This document shows, one piece after another, positions 19,653 through 30,075 of a stretch of DNA of 64,000 nt (positions within the stretch are counted from its first letter, which is position 1; every line of letters begins with the position of its first letter). This DNA is from Pirellulaceae bacterium (GTDB lineage Bacteria; Planctomycetota; Planctomycetia; Pirellulales; Pirellulaceae), in the NCBI GenBank assembly GCA_019636375.1, contig JAHBXS010000004.1, forward strand, positions 310,001 through 374,000, in the 5' to 3' direction. The position numbers were made by a program, and so were the translations under genes. The notes under the pieces were generated by a model. It saw only the letters and a program-made list of their open reading frames with translations, was not told where the DNA came from and made no database searches.

Positions 19653-21326
19653 TTAAGTAGCAAGCTTTTTGTATCGGAACCGATGCGGTTCGTCTGCACC
19701 GATCCCAAGTCTTTCGCGACGCTGCGATTCGTAGGTCTCAAAATTTCCTTCGCACCAGTGAACGTAGCCATCCCCTTCAAAAGCCAAGATATGGGTTGCC
19801 AAGCGATCCAAAAACCAACGGTCGTGGCTCGTAACGACCACACAACCCGCGTAGTTCAAGATCGCTTCTTCAAGTGCTCGCAAAGTATCGACGTCTAAGT
19901 CATTTGTCGGCTCGTCAAGCAACAACACATTTGAGCCTTGCCGCAATAATTTCGCGAGGTGCACTCGATTGCGTTCGCCACCCGACAACACGCCGACTTT
20001 TTTCTCTTGGTCTTGACCTCGAAAGTTGAACCTGGAAACGTAAGCCCGAGAGTTGATTTTCTTTTTTCCGATTTCCAAAAAATCATGCCCACCGGAAATT
20101 TCTTGATAAATCGTCTTTTCCGAATCCAAGCTGTCGCGAGACTGATCGACGTAACCAAGATCGACCGTCGAACCGATTTTGATCGACCCTTGGTCCGGCT
20201 GATCTTGCCCCGTTATCATGCGGAACAACGTCGTCTTTCCGGCTCCGTTGGGGCCAATGATCCCGACGATTCCGCCCGGTGGAAGTCGAAAATTCAAGCT
20301 GTCCATCAAAATCTTGTCGCCAAATCCTTTGGTCAAATTTTCGGCAACGATCACCGTATCCCCCAACGGGCGAGTTGTGGGGATTTGAAGTTCCAACTCT
20401 TGCTCGCGATCTCGGCTGCTCTCTGCCACCAATTGATCGTAGGCGTTGATACGGGCTTTGTTTTTCGATTGGCGAGCCCGAGGTGCCATGCGAATCCATT
20501 CGAGTTCCCGTTCCAAGGTTTTTTGTCGTGCCTCGGCCTGCTTCTCCTCTTTTTCCAAGCGAGCCCGTTTCTGCTCCAGCCACGAGGAATAGTTGCCTTC
20601 GAACGGGAATCCCTTCGCTCGGTCCAACTCTAAAATCCACCCCGCAACGTTGTCCAAAAAATATCGGTCGTGAGTCACCGCAACGACAGTACCTGGATAA
20701 GCGTGCAGTGTTTTTTCCAACCACTGAACCGATTCAGCGTCCAGGTGGTTGGTGGGTTCGTCGAGCAATAAGAGATCAGGTTTTTCGAGCAGCAATTTGC
20801 ACAATGCAACACGACGTTTTTCGCCTCCGGACAACTTCGTGACGTCGGCGTCGCGATCAGGCAGGTTCATCACATCGAAGGCGATTTCAATTTCGCGATC
20901 AAGCTCCCAAGTATTTGTCGCTTCGATTTGGTCCTGGACACGAGCCATCTCGTCGTAGACCTTTTGCATCGCTTTGTCGTCGAGCGGCTCAGCGCACTTC
21001 GCACTTAGTTCATTGAAGCGGTCGATCAAACGCCGGCGCGGGGCCACCGCCTGCTCGACGTTCCCCCACACGTCAAGGCTCGGATCGAGTTGCGGCTCTT
21101 GGGGTAAGAATCCGCAGGTAAACCCCTCGGTCAGGCGGGCTTCGCCGTCAAATTCTGAATCCAGGCCTGCCATGATTCTCAGCAAGGTACTTTTTCCCGA
21201 TCCATTGCGGCCCAAAACACCGATTTTGGCACCGGGAAAAAACGACAACCAAATATCCTCCAAAACGGCCCGCCCGTTTCGTTTTTTGGTCATGCCGTGC
21301 ATTTGAAATATGTACTGTCGACTCAT
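19653..21326 (-). CDS. ettA: Energy-dependent translational throttle protein (ABC-F)
   Basis: 557 residues, exactly the size of EttA. Two ABC domains in tandem: Walker [10 protein letters not shown] and GPNGAGKTT, signatures [15 protein letters not shown] and [15 protein letters not shown], Walker [13 protein letters not shown] and [11 protein letters not shown]. Between them is the charged PtIM linker with arm. No membrane segment. ABC-F proteins bind the ribosomal E site and gate elongation according to ATP/ADP level. Its start is 13 bp after the guaA stop on the same strand, so both genes may share a transcript. Confidence 0.93.
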   Translation of the reverse strand: MSRQYIFQMHGMTKKRNGRAVLEDIWLSFFPGAKIGVLGRNGSGKSTLLRIMAGLDSEFDGEARLTEGFTCGFLPQEPQLDPSLDVWGNVEQAVAPRRRLIDRFNELSAKCAEPLDDKAMQKVYDEMARVQDQIEATNTWELDREIEIAFDVMNLPDRDADVTKLSGGEKRRVALCKLLLEKPDLLLLDEPTNHLDAESVQWLEKTLHAYPGTVVAVTHDRYFLDNVAGWILELDRAKGFPFEGNYSSWLEQKRARLEKEEKQAEARQKTLERELEWIRMAPRARQSKNKARINAYDQLVAESSRDREQELELQIPTTRPLGDTVIVAENLTKGFGDKILMDSLNFRLPPGGIVGIIGPNGAGKTTLFRMITGQDQPDQGSIKIGSTVDLGYVDQSRDSLDSEKTIYQEISGGHDFLEIGKKKINSRAYVSRFNFRGQDQEKKVGVLSGGERNRVHLAKLLRQGSNVLLLDEPTNDLDVDTLRALEEAILNYAGCVVVTSHDRWFLDRLATHILAFEGDGYVHWCEGNFETYESQRRERLGIGADEPHRFRYKKLAT

Positions 21327-21339
21327 TTTTTTCCTTTAG

Positions 21340-22926
21340 TTATTCCCATTCAATCGTGGCGGGAGGCTTCGTACTGATGTCGTAGCAAACGCGATTCACG
21401 CCCTTAACTTCATTGATGATTCGAGTGGACATTCGGGCCAACACATCGTAGGGCAACCGCGACCAATCAGCGGTCATAAAATCGTCCGTATTGACACTCC
21501 GAATCGCCGCCACAAATTCATAAGTTCGCGCGTCGCCCATGACCCCGACACTCTGAACCGGCAGCAAGACCGCGAAAAGTTGCGATGTTTCGCGATACAG
21601 TCCTGCCGAATGAATTTCCTCAAGCACAATCGTATCGGCATGACGCAAAATTTCCAGTTTTTCTTTTGAAATCTCACCCAAACAACGAACGGCCAACCCA
21701 GGCCCAGGAAACGGATGCCGCCAAACGAGACTTTCGGGCAACCCCAATTCAATCCCCAACTTTCGCACCTCGTCCTTGAACAAATCCCGCAACGGTTCGA
21801 TCAATTCAAACCCAAGCTTCTCGGGCAAACCACCCACGTTGTGATGCAATTTAATCGTCGCCGCCGGTCCGTCGACTGCCGCGCCACTTTCGATCACGTC
21901 GGGGTAAAGAGTCCCCTGGGCAAGAAAGCGGACATTCTCGATTTTTGCCGCTTCGGCTTGGAAGCACTCGATAAAGGTGTGCCCAATTCGGCGACGTTTT
22001 TCTTGGGGATCACTGATTCCGCTCAAGACATTGAGAAAACGATCTTCCGCCTCCACCACATGCAGATCGGCTCGAAAGTGATTGGTAAACTCATCGACAA
22101 CCAAGCTCGATTCATTTTTCCTTAGCAAGCCATTGTCCACCAAAATGCACGACAACTGGTCTCCAATCGCGCGATAGATCAACGCCGCGACAACCGCCGA
22201 GTCAACTCCTCCGCTCAAGCCGCAGATAACTCTAGCATTGCCGACCCTTTCGCGAATTTGGGCAATCGCTTCTTCGGCAAAATTGGAAAGCTGCCACGTC
22301 CCCTTACAGCGGCAGATCTCATACAAGAAATTTTTCAACAACGTCTTTCCAGCCGCCGTATGGGTAACCTCTGGATGAAACTGGAGACCGTAGACCGGCA
22401 ACGTTTCATGGCGAACTGCCGCGATGGGACAAGTTCCAGTCTTGGCCAACGGGACGAAACGAGAGCCCACCTCTTGAACCTGGTCCCCGTGACTCATCCA
22501 AACTTCTGATTGCTGCGGGAAGTCTTTAAACAAAGGATCAGGTTTCGAGACTTCGCAAATCGTCCTCCCATATTCTCGGGTGGGAGTATTGGAAACCTTC
22601 CCCCCCAGCGATTCACATGCCAACTGCATACCGTAGCAAATCCCCAACACCGGGATTCCTAAATCAAAAATCTCCGGGTGACACTTCGGGGCGGTTGTTT
22701 CGTAAACGCTGCTGGGCCCACCGGACAAAATCAGCCCTATCGGACCGTGTTTGCGGATTTGCTCTGGGGTGATGTCGTGCCGAACGATTTCACAATAGAC
22801 ATTAAGCTCGCGCACACGGCGAGCGATCAGTTGCGCATATTGCGAACCGAAGTCCAAAATCAACACCCGTTCGGTTTGCAATGAGACCTGATGACCCGTC
22901 GCAGGGTTGGGAGTAGCGACCGACAT
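21340..22926 (-). CDS. guaA: GMP synthase (glutamine-hydrolysing)
   Basis: 528 residues from the ATG at 22926. Domain order: class I amidotransferase with [17 protein letters not shown], nucleophile Cys in GICYGMQ and LQFHPEV; ATP-pyrophosphatase with P-loop [16 protein letters not shown]-terminal dimerisation domain ending [16 protein letters not shown]. It makes GMP from XMP. A longer frame from a TTG at 22989 exists, but it overlaps a sigma70-like promoter with TATAAT at 22963-22968, so the downstream ATG is preferred. The start is directly preceded by poor Shine-Dalgarno sequence, so the precise start is moderately sure. Confidence 0.93.
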   Translation of the reverse strand: MSVATPNPATGHQVSLQTERVLILDFGSQYAQLIARRVRELNVYCEIVRHDITPEQIRKHGPIGLILSGGPSSVYETTAPKCHPEIFDLGIPVLGICYGMQLACESLGGKVSNTPTREYGRTICEVSKPDPLFKDFPQQSEVWMSHGDQVQEVGSRFVPLAKTGTCPIAAVRHETLPVYGLQFHPEVTHTAAGKTLLKNFLYEICRCKGTWQLSNFAEEAIAQIRERVGNARVICGLSGGVDSAVVAALIYRAIGDQLSCILVDNGLLRKNESSLVVDEFTNHFRADLHVVEAEDRFLNVLSGISDPQEKRRRIGHTFIECFQAEAAKIENVRFLAQGTLYPDVIESGAAVDGPAATIKLHHNVGGLPEKLGFELIEPLRDLFKDEVRKLGIELGLPESLVWRHPFPGPGLAVRCLGEISKEKLEILRHADTIVLEEIHSAGLYRETSQLFAVLLPVQSVGVMGDARTYEFVAAIRSVNTDDFMTADWSRLPYDVLARMSTRIINEVKGVNRVCYDISTKPPATIEWE

Positions 22927-22955
22927 TTGCTTGATTCCATACGAGGAAAAACTAA

Positions 22956-22991
22956 AGGGAAAATTATAGTAAGTCCTTCCGTCGAGCAAAA
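22956..22991 (-). promoter_or_regulatory. Candidate sigma70-type promoter of guaA
   Basis: On the minus strand TATAAT (22963-22968) is preceded by TTTTGC (22986-22991) with exactly 17 bp spacing. Transcription would start near 22956, leaving a ~30-nt leader before the guaA ATG at 22926. The -10 box is perfect, the -35 box is weak. Confidence 0.55.
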
Positions 22992-23248
22992 GGCTTGCGA
23001 AGTCCCCCTAATCCCTATTGTTTCGTCGCAGGCGCCAGTGTTTACCTAGACTTTTCATTCAAAGAAACTCACGCCTATCTCCTTCGTTGACAAACATGCA
23101 CTCTCGCTTTGCCTCGATCTTTCGAAGACGACGTTCGAGGTTTCGCTCCTGGCTTTGAAACTATGGTCGAACCGCCTACAATGACAATCGCGATTAGCCA
23201 GCACCGCACGATTTTGCAGAGAAGCGACGATACAGAAGGGAGTTTGAT

Positions 23249-24739
23249 TTGACAACGAAGCCTGAACCTTCGCTTGAACCCTCTTCGCACGATGCTGGCT
23301 CAACCGATTCTAACGTTGCTGAGGTGAATCTGACTGAATCGTCTGTTCCCTTGCTTTGCGGCGTAGCGTCATGGCCCTGGTATGCAAAATACCTTCGAGA
23401 TCCGTTGGACTTTTTCGTCAGTGCCAGAAAAAAATTCGGCCCGATCTTTGCACTCGGCAGCCCCATGCCATTTTCTAAGGGTGGCAGAAAGTTCCTGGTT
23501 GTTAGCGGAGCAGAATACAACAAGATTGTTTTGGGCAAGCCCGATCAATTCCGCTCTGGGGGGCAAACGCTTCGAGGCCCCAAGGGTTCTGCCCAACGGC
23601 GAATTCGCGAGGGGATTTTCGCTATGAACGGCAGCCGCCACCGAACTCATCGCCGAATGATGCAGCCGCCTCTCTTAAAACCTGCCATCGCCAGTTACGG
23701 TCCAAGGATGCTGTCATTAGTCGATGAAATGGTCGGTACTTGGGAAGTCGGCAAGCCCATCGACCTTTATCGCGAGATGCGAAAGCTATCGAACTGGGCG
23801 GCAGCGCATTTGCTGTTCGGCTCCGAGGATTTCGCGGCGTCAATGCGATTGGGCGAAGCGATTGAACTGTGGCTTCAACTCGATGCCGATGTTCGCTCGC
23901 GGTTCGCATTGATCAATTTACCGGGGACTCGGTACCGAAAGCTCTTGCAACAAGCCGAACAAGTCGAGTCCCTGATGATCGACGCCATCAATCGGAATCG
24001 AATTTCAAATGTTCAAGGTTCTGATTTGCTGTCGCTTTTGATACGCGAAGCCGCCCAGAATCCGGATTTAATGACAGAAAAAGATCTCGTGGCGCATGCG
24101 GTGATCCTGTATGCGGCGAGCTTTGAAACGACGGCCAATGCTCTGGCTTGGACGCTGTTTCTGATCGCCCAGCATCCGGCAACAGCCCAGGCTTTGAACG
24201 ACGAGATTTCCAGTCAATTGGGTAACGAAGCACCCGACCACCGGTCAATCGATCAACTGCCGCTGCTTGATGCCGCGATCCATGAGTCTATGCGATTGCT
24301 CCCGCCGGTCGCCTACACATTTCGCACACCGGCACACCTAGCGTCCATAGATGGAATGTCACTGGACGGCAAAGACAAAGTAGTGCCCTGTCATTACCTA
24401 ACCCATCGTGAACCCGACGTTTTCCCTGATCCAAATCGATTTCTTCCGGAGCGTTGGCTTGAGTCGCGCCCTGGCCATTATGAATATGTTGCATTCAGCG
24501 CGGGAGCGCGATTGTGTATGGGAATCAGCTTCGCGCTCCTTGAACTGAAGATAACCGTCGCCAGAGTGATGCAGCGTTTTCGACTGGCCGTGGTTCCAGG
24601 TTCTCGCATCGATGGTATTATTCAACTGACCCTTCGTCCCAAACAAGGCATTCCCATGATCGTTTACCCTCCAGATCAGGCGTTTTCGGCATCGCCAATT
24701 TCTGGAAGCATCACTCGAATGGTTGATTTCCATGATTAA
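23249..24739 (+). CDS. Cytochrome P450
   Basis: 496 residues from a TTG start preceded by GAAGGGAG. Hallmarks: I-helix oxygen-binding motif ASFETT (within LYAASFETTANAL), the K-helix ExxR (ESMR), the meander PERW, and the heme loop FSAGARLCMG with the axial Cys. The sequence lacks a membrane anchor, so it is cytosolic. The downstream acyltransferase starts about 24 bp after its stop, suggesting a two-gene operon acting on lipids. Substrate cannot be read; fatty acids or a lipid hydroxylation are the most likely (inference). An ATG start is absent nearby, so the TTG is a judgement based on the RBS. Confidence 0.9.
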   Translation: MTTKPEPSLEPSSHDAGSTDSNVAEVNLTESSVPLLCGVASWPWYAKYLRDPLDFFVSARKKFGPIFALGSPMPFSKGGRKFLVVSGAEYNKIVLGKPDQFRSGGQTLRGPKGSAQRRIREGIFAMNGSRHRTHRRMMQPPLLKPAIASYGPRMLSLVDEMVGTWEVGKPIDLYREMRKLSNWAAAHLLFGSEDFAASMRLGEAIELWLQLDADVRSRFALINLPGTRYRKLLQQAEQVESLMIDAINRNRISNVQGSDLLSLLIREAAQNPDLMTEKDLVAHAVILYAASFETTANALAWTLFLIAQHPATAQALNDEISSQLGNEAPDHRSIDQLPLLDAAIHESMRLLPPVAYTFRTPAHLASIDGMSLDGKDKVVPCHYLTHREPDVFPDPNRFLPERWLESRPGHYEYVAFSAGARLCMGISFALLELKITVARVMQRFRLAVVPGSRIDGIIQLTLRPKQGIPMIVYPPDQAFSASPISGSITRMVDFHD

Positions 24740-24763
24740 AACCGACCCCATCTGGTGTTCCTG

Positions 24764-25588
24764 ATGACCCGCGATCAAAACGTGCTTCACCTTCGAAGCC
24801 TCGAAAAGAGATCCCGCTCGAAATTGGGTGGACTTTTTCGCAGAGCCATCAATCGTGCGCTTGGATTCGAGCATTTCAATTTAATCTATCGTCAACTGCC
24901 GTCCTGCCCTGCGAATGACCTTTCTCGTGTTTTGCTGGATGCGATGGAAGTACAAACCACGGTCGACGGACAAACGCTTGAAGCAATTCCCAAACAAGGT
25001 CCGTTGGTCGTCGTTTCCAACCACCCATTTGGATTGATGGAGGGGTTGGTAATGGATTCGCTGTTGCAATCCATCCGAGAAGACTCCACCGTCATGGCAA
25101 CCAGTTGGCTAGAGCAAATCCCTGAGTTCAGTGAGCACCTTATCTTAGTGGGCCCCGTGGGGAATAAGCGACGCCGCAGTACGAGTATCAAGGGCTGGCG
25201 ACAGGCCCTGAGTTGGCTCAGAAACGGCAATGCTTTGGGGGTTTTTCCGGCTGGCTGCGTCGCCCGATTCCAATGGCGTAAGTTGTCAATCGGCGAAATG
25301 GATTGGAGCCCCCATATCGCGGCAGCGATCCGTCGTACGGGGGCCAAAACTTTGCCGATTTATTTTCATGGCCGTAACGGATTAATATTTCAATTGATGG
25401 CAGCGTTGGCACCACCATTGGTTGATTTTCGCATCATCCGTGAATTTATCAACAAACGGAAATGCAAACTACGCCTAACGATTGGGCGAATCATTGAACC
25501 GGAAGAATTAGAACACTACAAGTCGGACAAAGAAGTGATAGACTTCCTGCGCCGGCAAACGGAGTCGTTGGCTCGCCATTCCGAATAA
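24764..25588 (+). CDS. Lysophospholipid/glycerolipid acyltransferase-family protein
   Basis: About 274 residues. The PlsC-like motif appears as VVSNHPFGLMEG (an NHx4D-type site where the Asp is replaced by Glu), with FPAGCVARFQWR as the second (F/P-x-G) motif and TLPIYFHGRNG as the third. This matches the hemolysin/OlsB-like acyltransferases that make ornithine or other polar lipids. The soluble N-terminus suggests a peripheral membrane enzyme. It follows the P450 closely and probably works with it on one lipid product. An alternative GTG start lies 9 bp upstream. Confidence 0.8.
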   Translation: MTRDQNVLHLRSLEKRSRSKLGGLFRRAINRALGFEHFNLIYRQLPSCPANDLSRVLLDAMEVQTTVDGQTLEAIPKQGPLVVVSNHPFGLMEGLVMDSLLQSIREDSTVMATSWLEQIPEFSEHLILVGPVGNKRRRSTSIKGWRQALSWLRNGNALGVFPAGCVARFQWRKLSIGEMDWSPHIAAAIRRTGAKTLPIYFHGRNGLIFQLMAALAPPLVDFRIIREFINKRKCKLRLTIGRIIEPEELEHYKSDKEVIDFLRRQTESLARHSE

Positions 25589-25744
25589 TGACTGAACGGC
25601 TCAGAACCGACAGCTTGCACTCGCCGACTCCACACAATCGACTTCAGCTCGTTATGATGTTAGAAGACATCTTACAGCCTATCCCCAAAGGGGTCAGACC
25701 CTCTCCGGCTAGGCAGCAAAACAACGTTAAATTTCGCTTAGCCT

Positions 25745-27411
25745 CCAAAGGGTCTGACCCGAATGGCACTGTCGGGTTGATGAATGCGCGCAGATTGATC
25801 TAGGACTGAAGCGGACAATTTTTTAAAATCTGCTCCAGCCAAGGCGATCTTGCGAAATTGAGCCGACCTTGGTATTAAAATGAAGCCCTCCTTGGTTCAC
25901 TGGGCAGTGAAAAAGCCAAGGAGGGTTTTTCATGTCTGGAGATATACCAAAATTTCCGCCTCAGGACAGTCGCAATTATCAAAAAGTTGTGGATGTATTT
26001 CTATCGGGTAAGGGCCTACCCTTTGCCGAGATTCTCTCGGCTGAGCGTATCGAACGAGTCTTCCGAAAACACAGAGCGTTGTTTGGCCTGCATGGCATTT
26101 ACTCGACAGCCATTGTGGTTTGGGCCTTTCTCTCGCAAGTCCTAAGAGATGGCAAGGAGGCTTCGTGCCAATCAGCGGTGGCACGCGTCGTCAGCTACTG
26201 TGAGCTACAAGGGCTAGACGTACCGACGGAAGACACCGGCGATTACTGCAAAGCTCGCGCTAAACTATCAGGCGCGGCATTACGTGACCTCAGCGGCGAA
26301 ATAGCCGAAGAGCTGGAACAAGCGGCTGAGCCGTCTTGGCTGTGGAAAGGAGTCCATCACGCCAAACTCGTCGATGGCTTTACCTTCACGATGCCTGATA
26401 CACCGGAGAACCAAGCCATGTACCCCCATCCAAAATCACAAACACCCGGAGTCGGTTTGCCCATTGCTCGCGCCGTAGCCATTATCTCATTGGCAACTGC
26501 CACAGTAATGGACATGGAATTCGGGCCGTACCAAGGCAAAGAAACAGGCGAATCTGCCTTACTGAGGAAGATTCTTGATTCGTTTGCAGAAGGAGATATT
26601 GCCGTGATGGACCGGTACTATTGTTCGTTTATGATGATCGCGTTGCTGCATTGTCAAGGAATCCAGACCTGTGCCCGCAAGCATCACCGGCGTCATAAGA
26701 CCGATTTCCGACGTGGCAAGAGACTCGGCAAGAACGACCACCTCATCGTGTGGACTCGACCAGAAAAGCCCAGTTGGATGGACGAGGCAACGTATGCAAT
26801 GATTCCGGAAACACTGACTTTGCGCGAGTTGCGTTTTCAGATTGTCGAGCCTGGTCGTCGTACACAAACCATCGAAATCATCACAACACTGACGAATCCC
26901 GAGCAGCATACCGTCGAAGACATTGCCGAATTGTATGGATTTCGCTGGAATTCGGAATTGGACATCCGTAGCATCAAGTCCAATCTGAATCTGGCTCATG
27001 TTCGCTGCAAAAAACCTGAAATGATCTATCGAGAAGTCTGGACGACGATTCTCGGCTACAACCTCATTCGCACAACTGCTGCTGGAGCTGCTCTGCTCCA
27101 CCACAAACAGCCGCGCCAAATAAGTTTTACCAGCACCTGCCAATACGTGCTGGCATCGTGGATGCAATTGTCTCTCGCGATCATTGATCCTGCGCGACTC
27201 GATGGCTACTTGAGGCTGATGCTCAAACAGATCGCGGCCTGCGAGGTCGCCAATCGCCCAGGCAGGCTAGAGCCACGTGTATTGAAACGAAGGCGACACG
27301 GCTATAAACTTATGCAGAAACACAGGCAGGTATTGCGCAATGAATTGCGAAAAACGTGTACATAAGACAACTTAAAACCCGACAGTGCCATTCGGGTCTG
27401 ACCCCTTTTGG
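25745..27411 (+). mobile_element. IS4-family insertion sequence
   Basis: Inverted ends: 25745-25778 and 27376-27411 match as inverted repeats over ~34 bp, with a perfect core of 23 bp (GACCCGAATGGCACTGTCGG plus three more bases). The only gene between is an IS4-type transposase. No clear target-site duplication was found. The outer part GGGTCAGACC recurs just outside the left end (about 25690), so the exact outer boundary is uncertain. Confidence 0.8.
25932..27365 (+). CDS. IS4-family transposase
   Basis: 477 residues. DDE catalytic residues are visible: first D in AKLVDGFTF, second D in AVMDRYYCS, and the IS4 Y-(2)-R-(3)-E-(6)-K signature as YGFRWNSELDIRSIK. N-terminal part has a conserved all-alpha domain with FLSQVLRDGKEASC. 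The length and motif spacing are intact, so the enzyme may be active. It fills the element between the two inverted ends; the flanking gene at 27443 begins about 30 bp past the right end. Confidence 0.92.
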   Translation: MSGDIPKFPPQDSRNYQKVVDVFLSGKGLPFAEILSAERIERVFRKHRALFGLHGIYSTAIVVWAFLSQVLRDGKEASCQSAVARVVSYCELQGLDVPTEDTGDYCKARAKLSGAALRDLSGEIAEELEQAAEPSWLWKGVHHAKLVDGFTFTMPDTPENQAMYPHPKSQTPGVGLPIARAVAIISLATATVMDMEFGPYQGKETGESALLRKILDSFAEGDIAVMDRYYCSFMMIALLHCQGIQTCARKHHRRHKTDFRRGKRLGKNDHLIVWTRPEKPSWMDEATYAMIPETLTLRELRFQIVEPGRRTQTIEIITTLTNPEQHTVEDIAELYGFRWNSELDIRSIKSNLNLAHVRCKKPEMIYREVWTTILGYNLIRTTAAGAALLHHKQPRQISFTSTCQYVLASWMQLSLAIIDPARLDGYLRLMLKQIAACEVANRPGRLEPRVLKRRRHGYKLMQKHRQVLRNELRKTCT

Positions 27412-27442
27412 GATAAGCTCTTATTCCAACTGGAGGCTCATC

Positions 27443-27931
27443 ATGTCCTATTCAAGAATCGCGAAAGCAATCACTGTAGGCTTTTACCTTGTCGTCGTGA
27501 GTACCGTCTTTTCCGGAAATCAAAACAATCAACGACATTCCGATCAAGATGCCGAAAAAGCAATCGCTGAATTATTGCAGAGCCAAGTCGCCTGCTGGAA
27601 TCGTGGTGACATTGATGGATTTATGGACACCTATTGGGAATCTGAAGAATTGACTTTTTGCTCCTCGGGGAAAATCACGCGGGGCTGGCTCAAGACGAAG
27701 GAACGTTATAAGAAAAACTACGATACGCCCGAAAAAATGGGGCACTTGGATTTCGATGATTTGGAAATCACTCTCATTTCCGACAACGCCGCATTGGTGA
27801 TCGGTACTTGGAAACTGAGCTTTTCGGAGGCGACCGGAAAATCACCTGTTTCTGGAAAATATTCGTTGGTCCTCAAGGTGATTGACAAACGCTGGAAAAT
27901 CATCCACGATCATACGTCAGTTGCAGAGTAA
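27443..27931 (+). CDS. SnoaL-like/DUF4440 protein, probably exported
   Basis: 162 residues from the ATG at 27443, preceded by GGAGG; a longer upstream frame runs into the insertion sequence and is not credible. An N-terminal hydrophobic segment (ITVGFYLVVVSTVFSGNQ) is a signal peptide. The mature part has the NTF2-like layout AIAELLQSQVACWNRGDIDGFMDTYW...WKIIHDHTS, typical of SnoaL/DUF4440 small-molecule-binding domains. No catalytic residues are obvious. The IS insertion just upstream may have replaced its promoter. Confidence 0.75.
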   Translation: MSYSRIAKAITVGFYLVVVSTVFSGNQNNQRHSDQDAEKAIAELLQSQVACWNRGDIDGFMDTYWESEELTFCSSGKITRGWLKTKERYKKNYDTPEKMGHLDFDDLEITLISDNAALVIGTWKLSFSEATGKSPVSGKYSLVLKVIDKRWKIIHDHTSVAE

Positions 27932-27988
27932 ACGTTCGCATACTCTTAATCGAGAATAGTTTTTTGATTCCAGGGCACGACTGATACG

Positions 27989-28645
27989 ATGGTGGGCACG
28001 TTGGAAGGTCTAATAATTGGTCTCGTTTGTTTCTTTTTTGTTGGCCTGCCAATTGGGATGGCCATTTATGCAGTTTTGTTACGAGCGGCTTGCTCGCTGT
28101 TTAATCGTTTGGCGGGCGTAACCAATCAAGGAGTTAGTCAGCAGAATTTTTCCGAGCAACAAATGGCGGAGAATTGGAACACGGCAACTCCGCAGGCTGC
28201 CGGTTCCATTACCGATCAAAGCGGTCTCCCGCCGGTTCCCTCATCGCCGAATCCGTTCGCATCACCGGCCACGGTCGCCGCTCACGCACCATCGCTTCCG
28301 TTGAGTTCATCGGCAGGTGTTCCGGTTCCGAATTTCGGGAGAGCGTTTTTGATTGGCCTCGCCGCATTCGCTGCACATCTCCCCATTGGATTAGGATTGG
28401 TAGCCCTCCAGCAGTTCTTAATCAACGCGAGAATGGCCCCTCCTATCTTCTTGGTTGCCACCAACATCCTCTTCTATCTTATCGGATTTATTGTTCAAGT
28501 TGCCGTCCTTGCGAAAATGCTCCCGACAACGCTCGGCAAGTCTGCTTTGGTTTCCTTGCTCTTTGTTTTGATCTACTTTTTTATCGTCATTCTGATCGGG
28601 GGCGTTGTGATTCTCGTGATGTATTTCATGTCAGGCATCATGTGA
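27989..28645 (+). CDS. Membrane protein of unknown function
   Basis: 218 residues with four or five hydrophobic segments: an N-terminal helix (LIIGLVCFFFVGLPIGMAIYA), a Ser/Pro/Gln-rich soluble stretch (about residues 45-115), then helices around FLIGLAAFAAHLPIGLGLVA, IFLVATNILFYLIGFIV and LVSLLFVLIYFFIVILIGGV. No catalytic motif or known family is recognised. The stop is followed by a dispersed repeat. No operon partner. Confidence 0.6.
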   Translation: MVGTLEGLIIGLVCFFFVGLPIGMAIYAVLLRAACSLFNRLAGVTNQGVSQQNFSEQQMAENWNTATPQAAGSITDQSGLPPVPSSPNPFASPATVAAHAPSLPLSSSAGVPVPNFGRAFLIGLAAFAAHLPIGLGLVALQQFLINARMAPPIFLVATNILFYLIGFIVQVAVLAKMLPTTLGKSALVSLLFVLIYFFIVILIGGVVILVMYFMSGIM

Positions 28646-28702
28646 TCACGATTTCCAGTCTTAGGAAAAAGGTATTTGCGACCTGGGATGAGAATTTTCG
28701 TG

Positions 28703-28850
28703 GCCGTTCACAATATCGTTGTTAGAACGTAACCAATTGCCGTGAATGCGAATCAATTGGCCAGGTGATTTGCCGAAATACGATCCATTGGGTGGGTTCG
28801 CTTTTTCAGGGAGTGAAAAGCCAAGTGGCCGTTCAAACCGTGAACGGTTA
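28703..28850 (-). repeat. Dispersed ~145-bp hairpin repeat, copy A
   Basis: Minus-strand copy of a repeat family also at 36594-36738, 56499-56612 with 58626-58652, and 61041-61177. It starts with an inverted hairpin (AACCGTTCACGG..TTGAACGG), then a second stem TTTTCACTCC..TGAAAA, and ends with the shared tail TT(C/A)ACG.TTC-AA-GA(C/T). Less similar to the others in the middle. It fills the space between the membrane-protein gene and tdh. Confidence 0.65.
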
Positions 28851-28857
28851 AAAATCA

Positions 28858-29916
28858 TCATTGGGGGATTTTCATGACTACCTTGATCGCTTCGCCGGTT
28901 TGCATCATGCGGAAGCCACGCTCGAAGTCTTGCATGTCGATTTGATGAGTCACAATGGGATCGAGCAGTAAGCGTTTAGAGAGAATCAGACGTTCCATTT
29001 GGTACCAGGTCTCAAACATCCTCCGGCCGTTGATTCCATGAACGGTGGCCCCTTTGAAGATGATCGCCGAGGATAAATCCAGGGTAATCTCTTTGCTCGG
29101 TATGCCTAGAATCGCCACCGTGCCACCGGGCTGCAACGCTTCGAAGCCATCCCGTATCGCTTGTGGGTGTCCGCTCATTTCCAAAACCACTTGCGGGCCT
29201 CGCCCTCCGGTGACCTCACGGACCTGAGAAACCCAAGGTTCGCGAGCACTAAAGGTCTCGTCAGCGCCAAGTTCTTTTGCAAGCGCGAGCCGTTTTGGAT
29301 CAACGTCGGTCGCGATAATCTGCGCCGCACCGGCAGCTCGCGCGACGGTGACTGCCATTAGCCCAATAATTCCGACTCCGGTAATCAAAACGGTTTTTCC
29401 GCTGACTCCAGCGGTCATCACCGTGTGAACAGCATTTCCGAGCGGATCAAAAACGGCGGCGATATGGTCGGGGATTTCGGGATGAACGGCCCAAGCATTT
29501 TCTTCAGGAACGCTGTGATAGGTCGCGAAACAACCGTTGCAATCGATTCCGAAAATTCGAACATAGTCGCAAATGTGGGCATTGCCTGTGCGACAGGCTT
29601 CGCATTTGCCGCATGCCAAATGCCCCTCAGCGCTGACCCGTTGGCCAACGGAGAACCGCGTAACGGCAGGACCGACTTTGATCACTGTTCCGCAAAACTC
29701 ATGCCCAGTCGTGATCCCCAGCGGGATACGATTTTGGCTCCACTGGTCCCACTCGAAAATATGTCGGTCAGTTCCGCAGATTCCCGCATGGGTTACTTGC
29801 ACGAGTACGTCTCGAGCCCCAAACGCCGGGATTTCAACTTCTGGAACAAAATCCAATCCTGGTGATGCTTGCAGCTTTTTTAGGGCCGGCATCGACTGCG
29901 GTAACGCAACATTCAT
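28858..29916 (-). CDS. tdh: L-threonine 3-dehydrogenase (Zn-dependent, MDR family)
   Basis: 352 residues from the ATG at 29916; an in-frame TTG 18 bp upstream is less likely. Catalytic zinc ligands: Cys in HAGICGTDRHIFE, GHEFCG and downstream Glu; structural zinc: ACGKCEACRTGNAHIC (four Cys). Rossmann motif TVLITGVGIIGLMAV. Catalytic Cys/His and length match Tdh, which oxidises threonine to 2-amino-3-ketobutyrate for glycine formation. The adjacent 2-amino-3-ketobutyrate ligase (kbl) is absent here. Confidence 0.88.
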   Translation of the reverse strand: MNVALPQSMPALKKLQASPGLDFVPEVEIPAFGARDVLVQVTHAGICGTDRHIFEWDQWSQNRIPLGITTGHEFCGTVIKVGPAVTRFSVGQRVSAEGHLACGKCEACRTGNAHICDYVRIFGIDCNGCFATYHSVPEENAWAVHPEIPDHIAAVFDPLGNAVHTVMTAGVSGKTVLITGVGIIGLMAVTVARAAGAAQIIATDVDPKRLALAKELGADETFSAREPWVSQVREVTGGRGPQVVLEMSGHPQAIRDGFEALQPGGTVAILGIPSKEITLDLSSAIIFKGATVHGINGRRMFETWYQMERLILSKRLLLDPIVTHQIDMQDFERGFRMMQTGEAIKVVMKIPQ

Positions 29917-30075
29917 AAAAATTCCTGACCTCAATCGGTCTGTGACATGTACTTGTTTATAAACGGACGCTGTTTCGCCGATTTTCGATTAAGCGTTAAG
30001 CGACCAGAATTTTCATTATCGTAAGCGGAGTTACAAACGTTCGCAAGGGAAACAACTGGGCCTCTGCCTTCACGT

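Noticed and set aside
22927..22989. Longer guaA starting with TTG at 22989
   Set aside because: The extra 21 residues lie on the likely promoter (TATAAT 22963-22968) and do not resemble GMP synthase sequence.
25588..25803. 71-codon frame between the acyltransferase and the IS4 element
   Set aside because: It is built from IS-end and GGGTCAGACC repeat sequence and shows no family pattern.
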